NCBI GenBank assembly: GCA_028818995.1
Contig: JAPPMR010000480.1
Location: forward strand, 1-6,528
Reading direction: 5' to 3'
From: Candidatus Poribacteria bacterium
GTDB taxonomy: Bacteria > Poribacteria > WGA-4E > WGA-3G
DNA: 6,528 nt
Numbering within the stretch: position 1 is the stretch's first letter; the number at the start of each line of letters is the position of its first letter. This document shows, piece after piece, positions 1-5,261 of this stretch. The notes beneath the pieces are model-generated. The model saw only the letters and a program-made list of their open reading frames with translations. It had not been told where the DNA came from and ran no database searches. Made by a program: the position numbers and the translations under genes.

Positions 1-193
1 TGACACGGATCATCTGCGACCGGTCATCGCGCTGTCCATAAACGCCGCGCCGAAGTCTAAATTCAGTAAAGGTTGCCTCTTCAACTTGACCGGCTTGGAA
101 CCGATCAAGTTGAATCTCATAAATTTCAATTTCGCGGGCAACATCAGAAGGGATGGCAGATGCATCATAGGCTCCCGCGTATTCAATAGCCAT
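1..193 (-). CDS. Nitrite/sulfite reductase (ferredoxin-type), N-terminal fragment
   Basis: Only the first 64 codons lie in the window; the gene runs off the left edge on the minus strand. Reading from ATG at 193, the protein begins MAIEYAGAYDAS and reaches FRLRRGVYGQRDDRSQMIRV at about residues 45-64. The pattern RL-R-GVYGQR-(short)-QMIRV is the hallmark of the first ferredoxin-like half-domain of siroheme/4Fe-4S nitrite and sulfite reductases, just before the siroheme-binding part. These cytoplasmic enzymes reduce nitrite to ammonia or sulfite to sulfide with ferredoxin electrons; the fragment cannot separate the two. The start is supported by AAGGAG (200-205, minus) six bases upstream. Another open frame on the same strand overlaps it but lacks this family signature. 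The cysteine cluster and siroheme residues lie outside the window and cannot be checked. It is downstream of the minus-strand oxidoreductase but has its own promoter-like sequence, so a shared operon is not required. Confidence 0.8.
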   Translation of the reverse strand, partial: MAIEYAGAYDASAIPSDVAREIEIYEIQLDRFQAGQVEEATFTEFRLRRGVYGQRDDRSQMIRV

Positions 194-270
194 TCTATAC
201 TCCTTATAACCTCATATTCATTGGGTGCATTAGTCAATGTCCGATAACTTTTTTGGGTAAAACTTGCAAG

Positions 271-298
271 ACAACAGTGATGCAGAGTTGCATGTTGT
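271..298 (-). other. Imperfect hairpin in the reductase leader
   Basis: On the minus strand ACAACA (293-298) pairs with TGTTGT (271-276). Inside, ATGCA and TGCAT pair around the loop ACTC, leaving a small one-sided bulge. It lies about 80 bases upstream of the reductase start and inside the leader predicted from the promoter at 323-351. It is not followed by a T-run, so a simple intrinsic terminator is unlikely. A leader regulatory structure is possible but unproven. Confidence 0.3.
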
Positions 299-322
299 TA
301 GAAACCTTTTATTAAATTAGAT

Positions 323-351
323 AGTATACTTTAAAAAAGAATTAAAAGCAA
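323..351 (-). promoter_or_regulatory. Candidate sigma70-type promoter for the nitrite/sulfite reductase
   Basis: On the minus strand TTGCTT (346-351) and TATACT (323-328) are separated by 17 bases. The -10 matches the consensus at five of six positions and the -35 only at three. The predicted start near 316 leaves a leader of roughly 120 nt before the ATG at 193. Its place between the preceding stop codon and the reductase start is sensible, but the local AT-richness makes a chance match possible. Confidence 0.4.
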
Positions 352-365
352 GCGCAATTTTACAT

Positions 366-1460
366 TTAATCTTTTGGAGGATCTCCCCAATCCGGAATTT
401 GGAGTAATTCACCATCTTTAAGAGCGGATTCATGTGCGACAAATCCGGGGGCACAGTACCGAACCGCTTCCCAAACATTGACGCGCGGTAATCGTTGACG
501 ATTGACAGAATCCACAAACTCATGAACGAGATAAGCATGAGAACCACCGTGTCCACCTAAATTCTCCACAAGTGCTTCAGGAAGATATTCGTGCATTTGG
601 GTAGGTTGGACGATCTCCCTTTCATTTTTATTTGCCCAAACACACCCCGCAAGATTCTGCTCGTAACTCCCTTCTGTTCCATAGATACCGCTGACACGTT
701 CAGATCCAGGATGTCCAATCCGTCGAAACTCACAGATTTGCATTGTTGAACCGTTGCTCATTGTGAAAAGTCCCACTTCGTTAGAGAACGGATTCTTGTG
801 GATGGTATCCTCCCGAAACCAATCGTCATTCGGATAGATATATCCTTGTGCGGAAACCGATGTCGCGTGTGCGTTCATCACGGAAATAGGAAAGCAGGTT
901 GAATGCGTCGGGTAGTACATCGGAATACCACCAGTCTTATCTCGTCCGAACTGCTCACCCCATCTATTTCTTGCCACATCGTAAAGTCCGTGGTCCATAT
1001 CGTGAAAATACTCGGCACGACAGTGAACAAATTCTCCAAATGCACCCTCCGCTGCTTTCTGGCGACAGAAGGCAGTTTCCGGACGGAAATAGCTTGTCTC
1101 ACCGTTCATGTAGATCATCCCAGTTTTTTCAACGGTTCTGATCAACTCCTCACATTCATCCAACGACACTGCAGCAGGGACAGCGGTGTAGACATGTTTT
1201 CCAGCTTCCATCGCTTGAATAGCTTGTGGTGCGTGCATCCAATGCTGCGTGATGATGACGAGCGCATCCAAATCCGATTTGCAGATGTCGTCAAGACTTG
1301 AATATGTCTCCGAAATTTCAAACTGCTTTGCCCGATTTTTGAGGCGATCTTCGCGTAAATCACATAAGGCAAGTCGATGGACATCTGGGTGTGCTTTATA
1401 GGATTGGATAAACGAGGGACCGAACATCCCTAAGCCTACCATTCCAACACTAATACTCAT
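366..1460 (-). CDS. Gfo/Idh/MocA-family protein lacking the EKP catalytic lysine
   Basis: A predicted 364-residue cytoplasmic protein of normal family length. The N-terminal Rossmann fold shows VGLGMFG at residues 8-14 and an acidic residue, D34, at the end of the second strand, the usual NAD(P) ribose contact. The C-terminal alpha/beta half contains GGIPMYYPTHS with H186 where the family keeps its active-site histidine. The sheet motif normally written EKP, whose lysine is catalytic in most members, here reads TAVPAA with A93, V94 and P95. Such AVPA variants exist in the superfamily, so this is a variant branch rather than an obvious broken gene. It may be a dehydrogenase with changed chemistry or a binding or regulatory protein; the substrate cannot be read. 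The start at 1460 is chosen because AAGGAG (1468-1473) lies seven bases upstream and the Rossmann strand begins immediately. The frame stays open 77 codons further upstream, but that stretch has no family signature and contains the promoter. It is transcribed divergently from the EKP paralogue at 1760. Confidence 0.88.
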   Translation of the reverse strand: MSISVGMVGLGMFGPSFIQSYKAHPDVHRLALCDLREDRLKNRAKQFEISETYSSLDDICKSDLDALVIITQHWMHAPQAIQAMEAGKHVYTAVPAAVSLDECEELIRTVEKTGMIYMNGETSYFRPETAFCRQKAAEGAFGEFVHCRAEYFHDMDHGLYDVARNRWGEQFGRDKTGGIPMYYPTHSTCFPISVMNAHATSVSAQGYIYPNDDWFREDTIHKNPFSNEVGLFTMSNGSTMQICEFRRIGHPGSERVSGIYGTEGSYEQNLAGCVWANKNEREIVQPTQMHEYLPEALVENLGGHGGSHAYLVHEFVDSVNRQRLPRVNVWEAVRYCAPGFVAHESALKDGELLQIPDWGDPPKD

Positions 1461-1502
1461 CTGATTGCTCCTTACAAGATAAGGTATATGAGTCTTAATT
1501 GC

Positions 1503-1531
1503 AAAATAGCATGTATCATGATTGCTGTCAA
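1503..1531 (-). promoter_or_regulatory. Sigma70-type promoter for the minus-strand oxidoreductase
   Basis: On the minus strand a perfect TTGACA (1526-1531) is followed after exactly 17 bases by TATTTT (1503-1508). The predicted start near 1496 gives a leader of about 36 nt before ATG 1460, which has a good ribosome-binding site. Spacing, position and the perfect -35 make this one of the two best promoter candidates in the window. Confidence 0.6.
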
Positions 1532-1648
1532 GTATATTTTCAGGAGTGTGTAAAGTTTTTGGCCTGGATACGACATTTCTTTTGTAGATGGGTTTCAACC
1601 ACGATTTATCGGGCTTACAAAGCCCTCCAACAAGAAAAAGGCTGCGGT

Positions 1649-1662
1649 TAATATCAATATTA
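1649..1662. promoter_or_regulatory. AT-rich inverted repeat, possible operator
   Basis: TAATAT and ATATTA form a perfect 6-base inverted repeat around CA. The site ends 22 bases upstream of the -35 box of the plus-strand promoter, a position that would suit an activator or a repressor shared by the divergent genes. In AT-rich DNA such a short palindrome can occur by chance, and no second copy was found. Confidence 0.25.
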
Positions 1663-1684
1663 CATGCCCTATTCCAGATATTTG

Positions 1685-1714
1685 TTGACAAAACCGCTAC
1701 GAACCATATAGAAT
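1685..1714 (+). promoter_or_regulatory. Sigma70-type promoter for the plus-strand oxidoreductase and isomerase
   Basis: A perfect TTGACA (1685-1690) is followed after 18 bases by TAGAAT (1709-1714), five of six matches to TATAAT. TATAGA at 1707-1712, with 16-base spacing, is an alternative -10. The predicted start near 1721 leaves a leader of about 40 nt before ATG 1760. It probably drives the two genes at 1760 and 2906 together. Confidence 0.6.
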
Positions 1715-1759
1715 CGTTTCATTATAGTCTATTTTCACCTATTGGAAGGAAATTTAAAA

Positions 1760-2839
1760 ATGGCATTAAAAGTAGGCGTAGTCGGCATGAGTGGAATTGG
1801 GAATAATCATGCTAATTGCCACGCAAATGATGATTTAGCAGAACTTGTCGCAGTATGTGATATTGTGAAAGAACGCGCGGACAGCGCAGCGGAACGTCTC
1901 GGTGTGAAAGCTTACTACAGTTTGGCGGACATGATTGATGGCGAACCGGACCTTGAAATCGTTGATGTTACGACAGGCGGGAATGAGAACGGTAGTTGGC
2001 ACTATGAACCGACGATGGAAGCACTTGACAATGGCAAGCACGTCCTCGTCGAAAAACCGCTTTCCAATGACGTAGGACAAGCACGTGAAATGGTGGCAAA
2101 AGCAACCGAAGAGGACCTCTACCTCGCTTGTAATCTGAATCACTACTTCACACCACCTGCGGAACAAGCAAAGAAATATATTGATAATGGACAGATCGGG
2201 GAGATGGTCTACATCATGCACAAGATGGGATTTGCTGGTGGAGAATTCAACTACAGTTATTCAAATGCACCGCGTTCCGACGGCTTTCCCTATTTTCATG
2301 TGAAAGCGTTCTTGTCACATCCGTTCAGTGTGATGCGCCATTTCTGCGGGGATGTAACGCATGTGCAGGCATTTATGGAACGTCCGCATTTTCGGCGCCG
2401 TGAAGGCGACTTAATGGTCTCAATAAATAGTATCCACCTCCGTTTTGAAAACGGTTGTATCGGATACCTGCTTAGCCAACGCGGAGACGCTACCTTCGGA
2501 CTCGGTGGGTGGTGGAGCGTTGAACTCGCTGGCACGCGCGGTACATTCTGCATAGAAAATTGCATTGAAAAAATTACTTTTTGGCCCTCACCCGGTGCCC
2601 CTGAAGGTAATGAGACAGTCGTAACCGAATCTGGCATCAGCGATTTTGGACAGACATTTCCGTTAAGAATTCACGCGTTTTTAGAAGACATCACAAATGG
2701 TGTGCCGAAAGAGAAGATACGTGCCTCTGGCAGAGATGCGCTCGCGGCACTTGAATACACATGGGCGGCGATGCAATCTTATGAACAGGGTGGTATTTTG
2801 GTTCGACCGCATCCACTTCCTACGTTGAGTGGACTGTAA
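1760..2839 (+). CDS. Gfo/Idh/MocA-family NAD(P)-dependent oxidoreductase
   Basis: A predicted 359-residue cytoplasmic dehydrogenase. The Rossmann domain begins at once with VGVVGMSGIG (residues 5-14), and D34 ends the second strand, suggesting NAD(H) as cofactor. HVLVEKPLS at residues 94-102 contains the canonical EKP motif with catalytic-type K99. The C-terminal half has FHVKAFLSHPF at about 179-189, where H187 fits the conserved active-site histidine. Family members oxidise or reduce a sugar, inositol or glycoside hydroxyl; the exact substrate cannot be read. The ATG at 1760 is preferred because GGAAGGA (1744-1750) is nine bases upstream and the first strand starts three residues later. A TTG at 1742 would add six residues but would overlap the ribosome-binding site. 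The isomerase gene follows after 66 bases, so the pair is probably one transcript acting on one sugar pathway. Confidence 0.9.
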   Translation: MALKVGVVGMSGIGNNHANCHANDDLAELVAVCDIVKERADSAAERLGVKAYYSLADMIDGEPDLEIVDVTTGGNENGSWHYEPTMEALDNGKHVLVEKPLSNDVGQAREMVAKATEEDLYLACNLNHYFTPPAEQAKKYIDNGQIGEMVYIMHKMGFAGGEFNYSYSNAPRSDGFPYFHVKAFLSHPFSVMRHFCGDVTHVQAFMERPHFRRREGDLMVSINSIHLRFENGCIGYLLSQRGDATFGLGGWWSVELAGTRGTFCIENCIEKITFWPSPGAPEGNETVVTESGISDFGQTFPLRIHAFLEDITNGVPKEKIRASGRDALAALEYTWAAMQSYEQGGILVRPHPLPTLSGL

Positions 2840-2905
2840 GGTAAACGGATAGAACCCGATTTTGAAAATCATTCTCACGGTTTTATATAGAAGGAGAAAA
2901 GACAT

Positions 2906-3703
2906 TTGAAATTAGGAGCAAATTCAGTGCTGTTTGGCGGTTACGATATGGAAACCGCCTTTAAGCATATATCCATGGCTGGCTACGATGGTATTGAACT
3001 TTCCGCGATTGATGGGATGAGCCAGCATCTCGTCCTTGCAAACTGGCAGGAGCTTGCTGATGACATTAAGCGCCTATCAAAAGACTATAATCTTGAGTTG
3101 TTAGCGATGGAACAACCCTCACGTGATCCTGAAAGAATGGAGCTTGCATTTCAAGCGGCTGCTGAAATAGGTATCCCAATTGTTAACTGTGGCCCCGGTG
3201 GTTCGTCAGACGATGAAGATGCTTGGTCCGGGGTTATTGATTCTCTGGGAAGTCTCTCGGAAAGAGCAGAACATTATGGGGTGACACTATGTGTCAAGGC
3301 ACATGTCGGTGCCAGTATCTATAATACGCCGACAACCCTTCGTGTGATGGAAGAAATTACATCTCCTGCATTCGGTATTGACATGGATCCATCACATATT
3401 CACCGCGCAGGTGAGAACCCTGTGGAAGCGATTGCTGCGGTAGTTTCACGCGTAAAACACGTACATATCCGAGATTGTAAGGGGACACAACGCGGTCCTG
3501 GCGATCCTGAGCTGCAAGCAAACGGACGCGGCGACATTGACCTTGTCGGTTACATCCGTGTGCTACATGAAAACGGTTATACGGGACCTTTGAACCTTGA
3601 GGTTATTGGTGCAAAAGAATACAGCTTAGAGCAGTGTTGCACGATTGCTGCGGAATCACGTGGACACATGCAAGCATGTCTGCAGGCGTGTGGTGCGCGT
3701 TAG
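2906..3703 (+). CDS. Sugar phosphate isomerase/epimerase-like TIM-barrel protein (AP endonuclease 2 fold)
   Basis: A predicted 265-residue protein, normal length for the single-domain xylose-isomerase-like TIM-barrel family. Strand motifs run in order: GYDGIELSA (27-34), IVNCGPGG (92-99), LCVKAHVG (128-135), IDMDPSHIHRAG (158-169), HVHIRDCKG (185-193), GRGDIDL (207-213) and LNLEVIG (229-235). D161, H164, H187 and E232 are the likely divalent-metal or catalytic residues. Where many relatives have a metal-binding Glu followed by Asn-His, this protein has K131 and H133, so the site may be altered. Relatives isomerise or epimerise free or phosphorylated sugars, or eliminate from 3-keto-glycosides made by a Gfo/Idh/MocA partner; the upstream gene is such a partner. 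The start is TTG at 2906, with AAGGAG (2891-2896) nine bases upstream. It is not an AP endonuclease despite the fold name. Confidence 0.87.
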   Translation: MKLGANSVLFGGYDMETAFKHISMAGYDGIELSAIDGMSQHLVLANWQELADDIKRLSKDYNLELLAMEQPSRDPERMELAFQAAAEIGIPIVNCGPGGSSDDEDAWSGVIDSLGSLSERAEHYGVTLCVKAHVGASIYNTPTTLRVMEEITSPAFGIDMDPSHIHRAGENPVEAIAAVVSRVKHVHIRDCKGTQRGPGDPELQANGRGDIDLVGYIRVLHENGYTGPLNLEVIGAKEYSLEQCCTIAAESRGHMQACLQACGAR

Positions 3704-3714
3704 TCTTAAATCTT

Positions 3715-3743
3715 GTAGGTGGGTATATATATAGCCTGCCTAC
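3715..3743 (+). terminator. Terminator-like hairpin after the isomerase gene
   Basis: GTAGGTGGGT (3715-3724) pairs with GCCTGCCTAC (3734-3743) around the 9-base loop ATATATATA, a 10-base stem with three G-T wobbles. It begins 11 bases after the isomerase stop. The following TATTAAAATTT is AT-rich but not a clean T-run, so termination may be weak or this may be a processing or mRNA-stabilising structure. It divides the sugar genes from the membrane-protein genes. Confidence 0.45.
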
Positions 3744-3790
3744 TATTAAAATTTAGCCATACTATGTATGTGCTATATGAGGAACCTACC

Positions 3791-4306
3791 ATGAAACAGA
3801 ATCCGCTTATACTTCCAATAGTTGGTGGAGGCATTGCTTTTCTCTGCTTCTTTTTACCCTGGATTGCATTTGACATGTCATCTCTTGATTTAGACTCAAT
3901 AGTTCCCCAATTGGAGGGGACCATAACAATTGCAGGTTTCAGGATGGCAATAAGCGGTGGAAATCTGTTCACCAGCATTGCCTTTCTCGCCACATTGACA
4001 ATTCTTGGTGTGTGCATTTATATGTTGAACCAAAAAACGCCTGGAAAAGCCAGAAGTCCAGTGCTAATTAGCAGTGGGATAGGATTATTATTCATGGTTT
4101 TCACACTAATCCAATTTTTCCCAGGACTTAATCCTGAATTGCGTATGGCGTCCGACATGTTAAAATCTACTGACTTCAAAATAGATATGAGTAAAGTAAT
4201 CAGTCTGCAATTCGGTGGATTTGGTGTGGCGATTGGATTTATTATTGCGCTCATTGGAGCGTGGAACATTCCAAAATCTGATACTTTGGTGGAAAAGACT
4301 GAATAG
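3791..4306 (+). CDS. Unrecognised LPW-type membrane protein, four predicted helices (array member 1)
   Basis: A 171-residue hydrophobic protein that I cannot assign to a named family. Four helices are visible at about 6-27, 60-80, 90-110 and 141-159. Helix 1 carries GGGIAF and ends FFLPW, with P23 and W24 at the same positions as in the two following proteins. After helix 2 comes YMLNQKTPG (77-85) and then LISSGIGLL (92-100): one copy of a two-helix module repeated in the neighbours. The last helix, FGGFGVAIGFIIAL, resembles their last helices. The lysine-rich start and the charged linkers suggest that both ends are cytoplasmic. The outer loops are longer than in its relatives (about 28-58 and 111-140). 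There is no signal peptide beyond helix 1 and no catalytic motif. ATG 3791 is chosen because GAGGAA (3779-3784) lies six bases upstream and this start aligns with the paralogues; an in-frame extension upstream has no such support. Confidence 0.75.
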   Translation: MKQNPLILPIVGGGIAFLCFFLPWIAFDMSSLDLDSIVPQLEGTITIAGFRMAISGGNLFTSIAFLATLTILGVCIYMLNQKTPGKARSPVLISSGIGLLFMVFTLIQFFPGLNPELRMASDMLKSTDFKIDMSKVISLQFGGFGVAIGFIIALIGAWNIPKSDTLVEKTE

Positions 4307-4374
4307 GGAAGTTTACGTTCTTAACGGGCATTCGCGTTCTATCTATTGTCGGATATTGATTTCTGAGAGACAAG

Positions 4375-4446
4375 ATGAAAAAGTATTCGCGGTTAATCAC
4401 GTTAATAGGTGGAATCTTAGCGTTTTTCTCTTTTGCCCTACCTTGG
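4375..4446 (+). repeat. Duplicated helix-1 coding segment, copy A
   Basis: These 72 bases match 5190-5261 at 61 positions by hand count, including GGTGGAATCTTAGC and TTTTTCTCTTTTGC as unbroken runs. The encoded 24 residues differ at three positions. Most base changes fall at third codon positions, which indicates duplication followed by selection on the protein. Confidence 0.85.
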
Positions 4447-5193
4447 GAAGAGGACTTATCAGGTGCTCAGCTTGCCAATGGTGGAGACACTTTGGTTACA
4501 ATCCTTCTCATTGTTGCTTTAGCGTTTATCTGTATCAGCATTTATATATTAAACCGATCCACCTCCTGGAATCTTATGTCTAAAATAGTGGCACTCATCC
4601 TAAGCGGTATTGGACTTTTTTTATATCTTCTTTTCTTTGAGGCGACGATTAGTGGTAGATTTGCATCTAACATAAGTAGAATAAGCGCTGTTGTAATCGT
4701 ATTTATCCTTGCTTTGGCAGTATTTGGTGTTTGCGTTTATGTAGCAAACCGACATGTCTATCGGACATCATGGCGACCACTTCTGGCTCTCATCTTAGGT
4801 GGTATCGGTGTCCTATTCTGTTTTATCCCGATACTCTCGGTTGATAGTAGAATTAACTTCATTCTAATTGCTTTTTTTGCTGCCTTAACTATCACCGGTG
4901 CCAGTATCTTTAGATTAATCCGACAACCACCCTGGAAATCATGGTCTACATTCTTAGTCCTTATCAGTAGTAGTGTAGGACTCTGCTGTTTTCTGATTTT
5001 ATTTTTCGGGATTAGTCTAAAAATTGCAATAGGAGGGAGAAGACTTTACGATCCAGGGTATGGCACATTTCTCGCTGCTGTTGGATATATTCTCGCAATG
5101 ATTAGCGTTTTAAGTTTTATTGAAAAAGCTGATAGTCCAGAATCTCAAAGCATACAAGAAGAGGAAGTAAATGATAGAGGAGGTGAAGAATGA
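4375..5193 (+). CDS. Unrecognised LPW-type membrane protein, eight predicted helices (array member 2)
   Basis: A 272-residue paralogue of the neighbouring genes, function unknown. It opens MKKYSRLITLIGG and ends helix 1 with FALPW (20-24). Eight helices are visible at about 7-24, 39-59, 70-92, 103-124, 135-154, 160-182, 192-215 and 229-249. Three copies of the two-helix module can be traced from YILNR (57-61), YVANR (122-126) and FRLIR (179-183). Each is followed by a tryptophan (W65, W133, W187) and a small-residue helix, SGIGL, GGIGV or SSVGL. Compared with the next protein it has one extra block of about 64 residues near 93-158. The tail (250-272) is acidic and probably cytoplasmic. The ribosome-binding site is weak (GAGAGA, 4365-4370). 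The gene lies 68 bases after member 1 and overlaps member 3 by four bases. Confidence 0.78.
   Translation: MKKYSRLITLIGGILAFFSFALPWEEDLSGAQLANGGDTLVTILLIVALAFICISIYILNRSTSWNLMSKIVALILSGIGLFLYLLFFEATISGRFASNISRISAVVIVFILALAVFGVCVYVANRHVYRTSWRPLLALILGGIGVLFCFIPILSVDSRINFILIAFFAALTITGASIFRLIRQPPWKSWSTFLVLISSSVGLCCFLILFFGISLKIAIGGRRLYDPGYGTFLAAVGYILAMISVLSFIEKADSPESQSIQEEEVNDRGGEE
5178..5186 (+). promoter_or_regulatory. Near-perfect ribosome-binding site inside the end of array member 2
   Basis: AGGAGGTGA lies just before the ATG at 5190 and is the strongest Shine-Dalgarno sequence in the window. Being inside the preceding gene, it contributes to the Arg-Gly-Gly-Glu-Glu end of that protein. Together with the ATGA overlap it suggests coupled, efficient translation of member 3, in contrast to the weak site of member 2. 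Confidence 0.75.
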
Positions 5194-5261
5194 AACAGTA
5201 CTCACGGTTCATTACATTAACAGGTGGAATCTTAGCATTTTTCTCTTTTGCGTTACCGTGG
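5190..5261 (+). repeat. Duplicated helix-1 coding segment, copy B
   Basis: This is the partner of 4375-4446, with about 85 percent identity over 72 bases. A second related pair is 4846 onward and 5469 onward, which encode SRINF and the helix after it, so the similarity covers much of both genes. Confidence 0.85.

Larger units (their letters stand above)
1461..1759. other. Divergent intergenic control region
   Basis: This 299-base gap separates two oxidoreductase genes that point away from each other. It holds a TTGACA-type promoter for each direction, an AT-rich inverted repeat (1649-1662) and a short GGGCTT-ACA-AAGCCC stem (1611-1625). Open frames cross it on both strands but carry no recognisable protein signature. 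No tRNA or known riboswitch was seen. Divergent metabolic genes with separate promoters often share a regulator, but no regulator gene is present in the window. Confidence 0.65.

Noticed and set aside
10..237. Minus-strand open frame of 75 codons overlapping the left edge
   Set aside because: It is out of frame with the recognisable nitrite/sulfite reductase N-terminus at 1-193, which has a good ribosome-binding site.
903..1301. Plus-strand open frames opposite the AVP oxidoreductase
   Set aside because: They are antisense to a clear family gene and have no recognisable motifs.
366..1460. Interpreting the AVP oxidoreductase as a pseudogene
   Set aside because: The frame is intact at full family length with good ribosome-binding site and promoter, and the other key motifs are kept.
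1611..1625. GGGCTT-ACA-AAGCCC stem as a terminator
   Set aside because: It is not followed by a T-run on either strand and lies in a divergent promoter region with no gene end nearby.
1461..1691. A 77-codon N-terminal extension of the minus-strand oxidoreductase
   Set aside because: The Rossmann strand starts right after ATG 1460, which has AAGGAG at proper spacing, and the extension contains the promoter and has no family similarity.
1588..1806. Plus-strand open frame crossing the divergent region
   Set aside because: It overlaps the promoter and the start of the EKP oxidoreductase in another frame and shows no signature.
2858..2870. GATTTTGAAAATC palindrome between oxidoreductase and isomerase
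   Set aside because: A one-base loop and AT-rich stem without a T-run do not support a terminator, and a 66-base gap in a probable operon needs none.
4215..4583. Plus-strand frames at 4215-4583 and 5171-5383 that share NRWNLS(V/I)FLFC
   Set aside because: The likeness is a by-product of the duplicated helix-1 DNA read in a wrong frame; the in-frame proteins explain the conservation.
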